Source: a virus. Taken from it: 42,907 nt of DNA. A program made the position numbers and the translations under genes. The notes beneath the pieces were generated by a model. That model was not told the origin of the DNA. It saw only the letters and a program-made list of their open reading frames with translations, and did no database searches. Each line of letters starts with the position of its first letter. Position 1 is the first letter of the stretch. Positions 38,047 to 42,907 of this stretch are shown here, in pieces. The stretch spans positions 1-42,907 of IMG/VR virus record IMGVR_UViG_3300044858_000992. One strand, written 5' to 3'.

Positions 38047-40251
38047 CTATACGCTTCTGATAGTGACAACGAGTATTCCTCCAAATCCGGAGAATCTCTT
38101 GTCAGTAGGTGTACGGTTGATAAAATCCATCTCTTCAATTAACCCGATGTAAGATTCACCGGTTCTGAAGTCTTCAATGCGGATGGAATCGCCAGCATTT
38201 TCTACGGCTTCTAGTTGTTGCATACGGTCCCAAGCACGGCCCTCGTAGCCAACCATTACGCCGAACTTATCCGACTCTCTATCAAAGCAGAGCAGCGGAT
38301 ATTGAATCAAACGTTGACGCGGTACTGCTGGCAAAGCCTTAAGTTGGTAGCCAGTAAATAGCGGTCCTTTTGTATTGTTAGTAGAACTGCGGGTCATTGT
38401 GAACTTGTAGCCCACATACTCCTGCGGTCCTACTGGGTATTGAGTATTGACTTCTTGGATGATTGACTCTTGAGCAAATGAGCCAAGGTTATATTCATTA
38501 CCAAGTGAGTCAATAGATTGGATAGATAGTCCACCATTGGCGGAATCAAATCTAGGAAATAGAACTTTGAATAGTTTATTCTCTGTGGTGTTGTAGCGGA
38601 TATAACCAGTCTGTATGTAACCTTCCGCTACCAATCTGCCGGTATCTGTAGCAGTCTCTATATAGACTGCACCATCAGTTGTAGTGTAGTTAGTTGTAAA
38701 TGCTAGGCGGTCAGTACCGTTAATGAAGGCACAAGCAGTTGTGCGGCGATTAGTTGTACCATTGTAGTAGGTATCCCAAGCATAAGGAAAGATAAGCTGG
38801 CCTATCTGAGTACCAAGGTCAATGCGGGTAGTACCAGGGAATCCATCTACGTTAGTAGCACACCAGACGTAGCGGTCCCTTGCGGCAAAGTCATAGACTG
38901 GTTGCTCTGATTCAAATAGCAATGGGCCGTAGGCTATAGAGCCATCGTCAGATACAACGGCTACTCGTACACCTTTAGATGTACCGATTAGCATATAGCC
39001 AAGGTAATAATAGATTCTAAAGATTAACTCACCAACTGGCATTTCAGCAGCAGTGATAGCGCTGGTTAAGGTAGGCATAGCACCAGCAGTAGTGAGTGTG
39101 AACTTCTGGATATTGGATTGTCCACCAGAGTATCCGGCGCAATAGATAGCAGCGCCTGATGAGGTTATGGTGGTGTAGACAAAGTTATCTACTGGGTGGG
39201 TATAGACAGCAGTCGGCAAAGCCGATGCAGTAGTTGAAACTTCAAATACTTTGTTGTTGATGCAAGTAACAATACGCTCTTTGGTGAACTCCATCTGAGC
39301 CGTGTTGACTATGATGGAGGTAGTCTTAAACATTTCGGTCGGAGATACTGTTGCATCATCATTGAGCAACTTCTTATACATAGCAGTCTTATCAGTACCG
39401 GAATCGTTAATGAGGGCTATCCAGTAGGCATAGACTCCATCATCACAGTAAGCATAAACCTTGTATGCGCCAACTACTGCGTAATCTTGGAAATGGGTAT
39501 CGTTGCTGTATACAGTTCCTGTTGCAGCGGTAGAAGTTACGTTAGATGCAGTCTTAGCGTATGAGAATGTAGTGCTAGTTACTGCTGTAATCGTATAAGA
39601 ACCATTGAATGTAGCATCTACACCGCTTACCTCAGCGGTCATACCTACTGCAAAGCCGTGAGCAGCAGAGGTAGTAAGGGTAGCCACGTTAGAAGTTAAA
39701 GCCTTGTTGGTAACGGTTGCAGTGATGGTTGGATAGACTTTGTTTATATCGTAACCATCTAGCAATAAACAACCCTGATAGGTGTTACCACTCTTGGTCC
39801 ACTCAATGGAGCGTAGGTATTGACCAGGCTTTCCGTTAGATTGGATAGTGGTAGTCGTATTATGACCAACATCAACATCGTTGATGAGGGTTACTTGACC
39901 CTTCTCCCAGACGTTGACTCCCTTAGATTCGGTGTATTGGAATCGTAAGGATTCATCCTGAGCAGGCTCAAAGTATTTAATGCCTTGGCCTAAATGAAAG
40001 GACGACTGGCTTCGTAGCCACCAACCGGTAAGAGTCTGCTCACCAGGCTCTCTTGATTGGTCAATCTGTTGCTTACGATACTGCGCTGTAACTCTTCTAT
40101 AAGGCGTATCATCGCCAGAGTTCAAGAAGAATGGCAGACCGTTAACAGCTATATCGTATGCTTCACCGGTTGCTGAATAGGTAGTCGAACCAGATGGGTT
40201 CGATAGTACATACGGTATACCTTCGGTAATATCATCGGCATAAGGTGCCAA
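38047..40251 (-). CDS. large tail protein, tail tubular/nozzle-like (734 aa)
   Basis: It is a beta-rich protein starting MAPYADDITEGIPYVLSNPS. The centre carries Ig-like and propeller-like repeats (VAVVSDDGSIAYGPLLFESE, YVWCATNVDGFPGTTRIDLG), and near residue 190 there is a segment TATVTNKALTSNVATLTTSA like a bacterial Ig-like domain. The C-terminal domain has LLCFDRESDKFGVMVGYEGR and a final RIEDFRTGESYIGLIEEMDF. By size and position it resembles the tail nozzle of short-tailed phages or a large minor tail protein, without a recognised signature. Function is inferred. Confidence 0.7.
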   Translation of the reverse strand: MAPYADDITEGIPYVLSNPSGSTTYSATGEAYDIAVNGLPFFLNSGDDTPYRRVTAQYRKQQIDQSREPGEQTLTGWWLRSQSSFHLGQGIKYFEPAQDESLRFQYTESKGVNVWEKGQVTLINDVDVGHNTTTTIQSNGKPGQYLRSIEWTKSGNTYQGCLLLDGYDINKVYPTITATVTNKALTSNVATLTTSAAHGFAVGMTAEVSGVDATFNGSYTITAVTSTTFSYAKTASNVTSTAATGTVYSNDTHFQDYAVVGAYKVYAYCDDGVYAYWIALINDSGTDKTAMYKKLLNDDATVSPTEMFKTTSIIVNTAQMEFTKERIVTCINNKVFEVSTTASALPTAVYTHPVDNFVYTTITSSGAAIYCAGYSGGQSNIQKFTLTTAGAMPTLTSAITAAEMPVGELIFRIYYYLGYMLIGTSKGVRVAVVSDDGSIAYGPLLFESEQPVYDFAARDRYVWCATNVDGFPGTTRIDLGTQIGQLIFPYAWDTYYNGTTNRRTTACAFINGTDRLAFTTNYTTTDGAVYIETATDTGRLVAEGYIQTGYIRYNTTENKLFKVLFPRFDSANGGLSIQSIDSLGNEYNLGSFAQESIIQEVNTQYPVGPQEYVGYKFTMTRSSTNNTKGPLFTGYQLKALPAVPRQRLIQYPLLCFDRESDKFGVMVGYEGRAWDRMQQLEAVENAGDSIRIEDFRTGESYIGLIEEMDFINRTPTDKRFSGFGGILVVTIRSV

Positions 40252-40272
40252 GACTTACTCCTTCTAAATTAT

Positions 40273-40500
40273 TTAAGCGCCGACGAGTGCTGCAACTTCA
40301 AGGTCTGTTAATCCAAGAGCCTTGAGTTTGTCTTGTGCTGCCTGCTTTGCTGCTGCTTTAGCGGCTGCGGCTGCATCTTCTGCGGCTTTAGCCTCAGCGA
40401 ACGCTGCTGCATCAGCCTCACGCTGTGCGATTTCCTCGGCGGTTAATTCAACCTCTGAGGTGATTCCGGTGGAGCAGTCCACTACGAGTTTGGTTGGCAT
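40273..40500 (-). CDS. Ala-rich helical tail protein (75 aa)
   Basis: The N-terminal 20 residues are beta (MPTKLVVDCSTGITSEVELT). A long Ala/Glu/Lys helix follows (EEIAQREADAAAFAEAKAAE), ending LKALGLTDLEVAALVGA. The start MPTKLVVDCSTGITSEVELT is typical of small proteins next to phage tail genes. It may act as a tail assembly chaperone or a fibre linker. No catalysis. Confidence 0.75.
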   Translation of the reverse strand: MPTKLVVDCSTGITSEVELTAEEIAQREADAAAFAEAKAAEDAAAAAKAAAKQAAQDKLKALGLTDLEVAALVGA

Positions 40501-40511
40501 TGTTTCCTTTC

Positions 40512-41018
40512 CTAGACTGTGTTTTTGATTCCGTAAAGGGTGGCGGTTGAGTATTGCACATAGTTTCCTGAAACTGGTGCAATTGTCACTCTGTTAATAG
40601 CGGTTGTTTGATTCCATAAACCAGCCACCAAAACCGCAAACGCAGTAGAAGAATTATCTTCCGATACGCTATCTACTGAAACTGATTTTTCATTAGAGCC
40701 GGCATAGTTTGGGATGTAAATAGAACCGTTTTGGAAAGTGCTAGCAGTAGTGCCTGAGTAATTTGCGTATCCAGCGTGAAGAAAAGTTTCCGTTGAGGAA
40801 CTTGCCGCCGAACCGTTGCCGCGCACCCATCTTGAAGAAAAGGTACCGGTGCCACCACCATTAAAAGTTAATGTAGTAGCAGAAGTACCACTATCAACTC
40901 GTACAGATGTTTGAAGAACTAAATCCGTGTAAGTTGCCGGAATACTTTGAAAGTCTATATTCGCAGCCCCGCCGCTTCCCACCGTTACGGTGGCTATTGC
41001 TACATAAGTAAGTGCCAT
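40512..41018 (-). CDS. tail adhesin paralog, MALTYV type (168 aa)
   Basis: It begins MALTYVAIATVTVGSGGAAN, then IDFQSIPATYTDLVLQTSVR, a variable middle (SSRWVRGNGSAASSSTET), GLWNQTTAINRVTIAPVSGN and ends with YVQYSTATLYGIKNTV. This is the same constant-variable-constant layout as the genes at 41022, 42097 and 302. The N- and C-terminal motifs are strongly conserved, the middle is not. It is likely a virion decoration or receptor-binding protein. Confidence 0.8.
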   Translation of the reverse strand: MALTYVAIATVTVGSGGAANIDFQSIPATYTDLVLQTSVRVDSGTSATTLTFNGGGTGTFSSRWVRGNGSAASSSTETFLHAGYANYSGTTASTFQNGSIYIPNYAGSNEKSVSVDSVSEDNSSTAFAVLVAGLWNQTTAINRVTIAPVSGNYVQYSTATLYGIKNTV

Positions 41019-41021
41019 AAG

Positions 41022-41525
41022 TTACTCTGCCTTTATTCCGTAAAGGGTGAAGGTTGAGCCGGAAGAAAAATTGGCGGCGGTTGCGCCAAAAATGCAAGTT
41101 AAATCTATTGAAGTTATGGCTGAAGTGCTTCGCCATAATCCAACGACTGCCGCAGTTCCATTATTAGCATTATTCGCTCGTGATACAACAGTCTTATACG
41201 TTGTTGTATTAGAATAATTCATAAAATGCGCAATCATATTCGCCCAAGTCGTATCTAAATAACCATAATCATTCAAAATCGGACTAGACTGATTGCTATA
41301 CCTAGAGGAAGTTGCAGAAGAACCAGTTCCACTTAGTGTTGTATAAGAGTAGTTTGTTCCTGTATCAGAATTAACACGCCATCGGATGTTGTAACTTCCG
41401 CTTCCCACTTTGGCAGCGATTACTAGAATCAAGTCCGTATAAGAACCGCTTATACTTGTGAAACTAATATCCGAAACCGAACCATTGGCGGTTGTCGTTG
41501 CTATGCAGTCATAAGTCGCTGTCAT
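41022..41525 (-). CDS. tail adhesin paralog, MTATYD type (167 aa)
   Basis: It begins MTATYDCIATTTANGSVSDI, then SFTSISGSYTDLILVIAAKV and ends FTLYGIKAE. The partial gene at 1-263 shares the first 12 residues exactly and the motif SISGSYTDL. The middle differs in sequence. The HNH endonuclease gene overlaps its start by one base. Same family as the GSGGA adhesins, but without the GSGGA motif. Confidence 0.8.
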   Translation of the reverse strand: MTATYDCIATTTANGSVSDISFTSISGSYTDLILVIAAKVGSGSYNIRWRVNSDTGTNYSYTTLSGTGSSATSSRYSNQSSPILNDYGYLDTTWANMIAHFMNYSNTTTYKTVVSRANNANNGTAAVVGLWRSTSAITSIDLTCIFGATAANFSSGSTFTLYGIKAE

Positions 41526-42097
41526 TATGCGGTCACCTCCGACAGATACTCAGGGGCGTATAGCCGCAGAATTTCTAAAGCGTATTCCACTTTATCCTCT
41601 ACTCTCTGACCCTTGGGTTGCTTGACTGACCACAACTCTAGATTCTCAGGTCTGTTATCTTTTCTATTGCCGTTCTTGTGGTGTACGTTTTCGTGCTTTT
41701 CAAGAAATCTTCCAATCATCTCTTCCATAACTACTCTATGTTCAAGGATTCTTCCTTGTTTTGTAGCAGAAGGATGGTTGGGTCTATAAAGGCTTATATA
41801 ACCCTTTTCCTTTACCCTTGAGAATTGCGCCCAGTCCACAGGGTCTTTGTGCTTATCACAGAAAGCAATCCAAGATTTGTAATGTGCTTGGCAGAATCCG
41901 TAAGAGAGATGCTTCTTGCCGCAGTCCTTGATGACACAAACTTCGGTTGTCTTGTTCCAAGGAACTCTCTCTGCTAAATCAGTTCTTCCTGTCTGTCGCA
42001 ATCTACGCTGATGCTTCTTGCACATATGCCAAGCGTATTGTTCCTTGTCGCAACCATCTACGACACAGGTACCCATTTGTGTTTTTACCTTAGCCAT
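41525..42097 (-). CDS. HNH homing-type endonuclease (190 aa)
   Basis: The N-terminal 90 residues have two Cys/His knuckles (CVVDGCDKEQYAWHMCKKHQ and CVIKDCGKKHLSYGFCQAHY), probably zinc-binding DNA recognition units. The C-terminal HNH domain has ILEHRVVMEEMIGRFLEKHE, NVHHKNGNRKDNRPENLELW, with the catalytic HH...N...N pattern. It separates two adhesin genes with one-base overlaps. In the other version of this locus (1-898) it is missing, so it behaves as an inserted, possibly mobile gene. Confidence 0.92.
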   Translation of the reverse strand: MAKVKTQMGTCVVDGCDKEQYAWHMCKKHQRRLRQTGRTDLAERVPWNKTTEVCVIKDCGKKHLSYGFCQAHYKSWIAFCDKHKDPVDWAQFSRVKEKGYISLYRPNHPSATKQGRILEHRVVMEEMIGRFLEKHENVHHKNGNRKDNRPENLELWSVKQPKGQRVEDKVEYALEILRLYAPEYLSEVTA

Positions 42098-42666
42098 TAT
42101 GCGGATTTACAACCGTAAAGCGCAAAGTGTGAGTATTGTAGAAAATTAGAGCCAATATTAGGCGTGAATGTTAAAGTGGTAATTGCACTTGTGTTATTCC
42201 ATAAACCGGAACTCAACCAAATTTCACCAGCGCCATTCAAGTCTACTCCACCTAGACATCTGATTGTTGTATTTTTGTTTGTGTTTGCATAATCTAAAAC
42301 ATCTATAATTAGACCGCCCCAAATGTTAGTAGCCGAAGTATTACCGGCCGCACGAAACGTCACAATTTCATTTAGATTAGCGCCACCATCAACAAGGGCA
42401 GAAGCGCCATCGCCATATAATCCGTGCCAAGCATAAGGAGAACCTGTGCTCACACTATTCATACGCATTCGCACACCATCTCTGTTTAGTGCTCGGTCTG
42501 TTTTAGCAAACATTCTCACTTGCAAATGCGTGTATGTTCCAGGAATAGAAGTAAATTCAGCACTAGCAGCGCCGCCAGAACCAACGGTGACGGTGGCTAT
42601 GGATTCGTAAGAAGTTGCCGGTGCACCCTTTCTTGCAGATGCCCAGATACCAAGGATAGGACTCAC
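42097..42666 (-). CDS. tail adhesin paralog, MSPILG type (189 aa)
   Basis: The GTG start (42664-42666) overlaps the upstream TGA as GTGA. The protein opens MSPILGIWASARKGAPATSY, then ESIATVTVGSGGAASAEFTS, IPGTYTHLQVRMFAKTDRAL, a variable core, LIIDVLDYANTNKNTTIRCL and ends YSHFALYGCKSA. It is the allelic counterpart of 302-898. The ends are nearly identical and the core differs in sequence and length. Confidence 0.82.
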   Translation of the reverse strand: MSPILGIWASARKGAPATSYESIATVTVGSGGAASAEFTSIPGTYTHLQVRMFAKTDRALNRDGVRMRMNSVSTGSPYAWHGLYGDGASALVDGGANLNEIVTFRAAGNTSATNIWGGLIIDVLDYANTNKNTTIRCLGGVDLNGAGEIWLSSGLWNNTSAITTLTFTPNIGSNFLQYSHFALYGCKSA

Positions 42667-42907
42667 GATATATCTCCTAGGATGTACCAGACGTTAGTGC
42701 CTTCATATAGCGCAGTTGCTGCTGAGTACTGAGCGCGTAGGTATGGTCCAGTAGCAGTAGCACCGGTAGAGCGGATAGTCGTACCAGAACCTTGGGTAAT
42801 CTGTACCGGTCCAGTTCCTGCTCTTACGATGTTGACTGCAGCGCCAGTAGCAAATGAGACAGATGAGTTCTGCGGAATGACAATAGTCTGAGTTCCAGCA
42901 TTACTGA
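42663..42907 (-). CDS. short collagen-like fibre protein, partial (C-terminal end)
   Basis: The frame ends at 42663 with the same last residues as the 139-aa gene at 895-1314 (YLRAQYSAATALYEGTNVWY, ILGDIS) and is open to the right end. Bases 42781-42907 are identical to 1013-1139 and the preceding 118 bases differ at only 7 positions. It is best seen as the same gene as 895-1314 in another strain version or at the closing point of a circular genome. Confidence 0.8.
   Translation of the reverse strand, partial: SNAGTQTIVIPQNSSVSFATGAAVNIVRAGTGPVQITQGSGTTIRSTGATATGPYLRAQYSAATALYEGTNVWYILGDIS
42781..42907. repeat. 127-bp exact duplicate of 1013-1139
   Basis: The last 127 bases of the window equal positions 1013-1139 exactly. 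Just before them (42666-42780 against 898-1012) seven single-base differences are seen. A match of precisely 127 bases ending at the contig end equals a common assembly word length, so it most likely marks a graph junction. The genome probably continues from 42907 into 1140. Confidence 0.85.

Overview
The window reads as almost one complete genome of a strictly lytic, tailed, double-stranded DNA phage of an actinobacterium. A WhiB-type iron-sulfur transcription factor gene (34379-34636, minus) points to an actinobacterial host. The AT-leaning codon use would suit a low-GC aquatic lineage, but that part is inference. I see no integrase, repressor, tRNA, CRISPR array, transposon or reverse transcriptase. 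The last 127 bases (42781-42907) are identical to 1013-1139. This is best explained by a circular or circularly permuted genome of about 41,768 bp, with bases 1-1012 being an alternative strain version of the region at the right end.

Layout. (1) 22082 down to 895, minus strand: the head and tail block, in transcription order a basic protein, large terminase, portal, several small proteins, three large presumed internal or ejection proteins (1563, 465 and 422 aa), scaffold, major capsid protein, a run of tiny lysine-rich proteins, a collagen-like fibre, a glycosyltransferase, a neck protein and small fibre or adhesin proteins. (2) 42907 down to 37131, minus strand: GSGGA-type adhesins, a large tail protein, two holin-like proteins and an M15 endolysin, closed by a strong terminator at 37082-37111. 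No tape measure or tail tube gene is visible, so I infer a short-tailed (podovirus-like) particle. (3) 36693 down to 26330, minus strand: a separate leftward operon with a proteasome-like Ntn hydrolase, a Cas4/RecB-like nuclease, WhiB, a DnaB-like ATPase, a cassette of two glycosyltransferases, two methyltransferases and a sugar-nucleotide epimerase, a resolvase, a split primase (zinc part and TOPRIM part in different frames), an Nmad1-type protein, endonuclease VII, a sigma-like factor, a second nuclease and an FmdB-type zinc ribbon. (4) 22844 to 26260, plus strand: an island of about twenty very small genes, many with Cys pairs, ending in a lytic transglycosylase and a bidirectional terminator where it meets block 3.

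Blocks 1 and 4 diverge from a 761-bp non-coding region (22083-22843) with inverted repeats and a tandem repeat, the likely master control region. Genes are packed with ATGA, GTGA or TAATG overlaps, and GTG or TTG starts are common, which exposes about 25 genes that are very short or easily missed.

The most interesting ideas are: a phage-encoded system that may glycosylate the collagen-like fibre; a phage proteasome/HslV-like peptidase; a possible overprinted gene inside the transglycosylase; the split primase; and variable adhesin modules seen in two allelic forms, one with and one without an HNH endonuclease.
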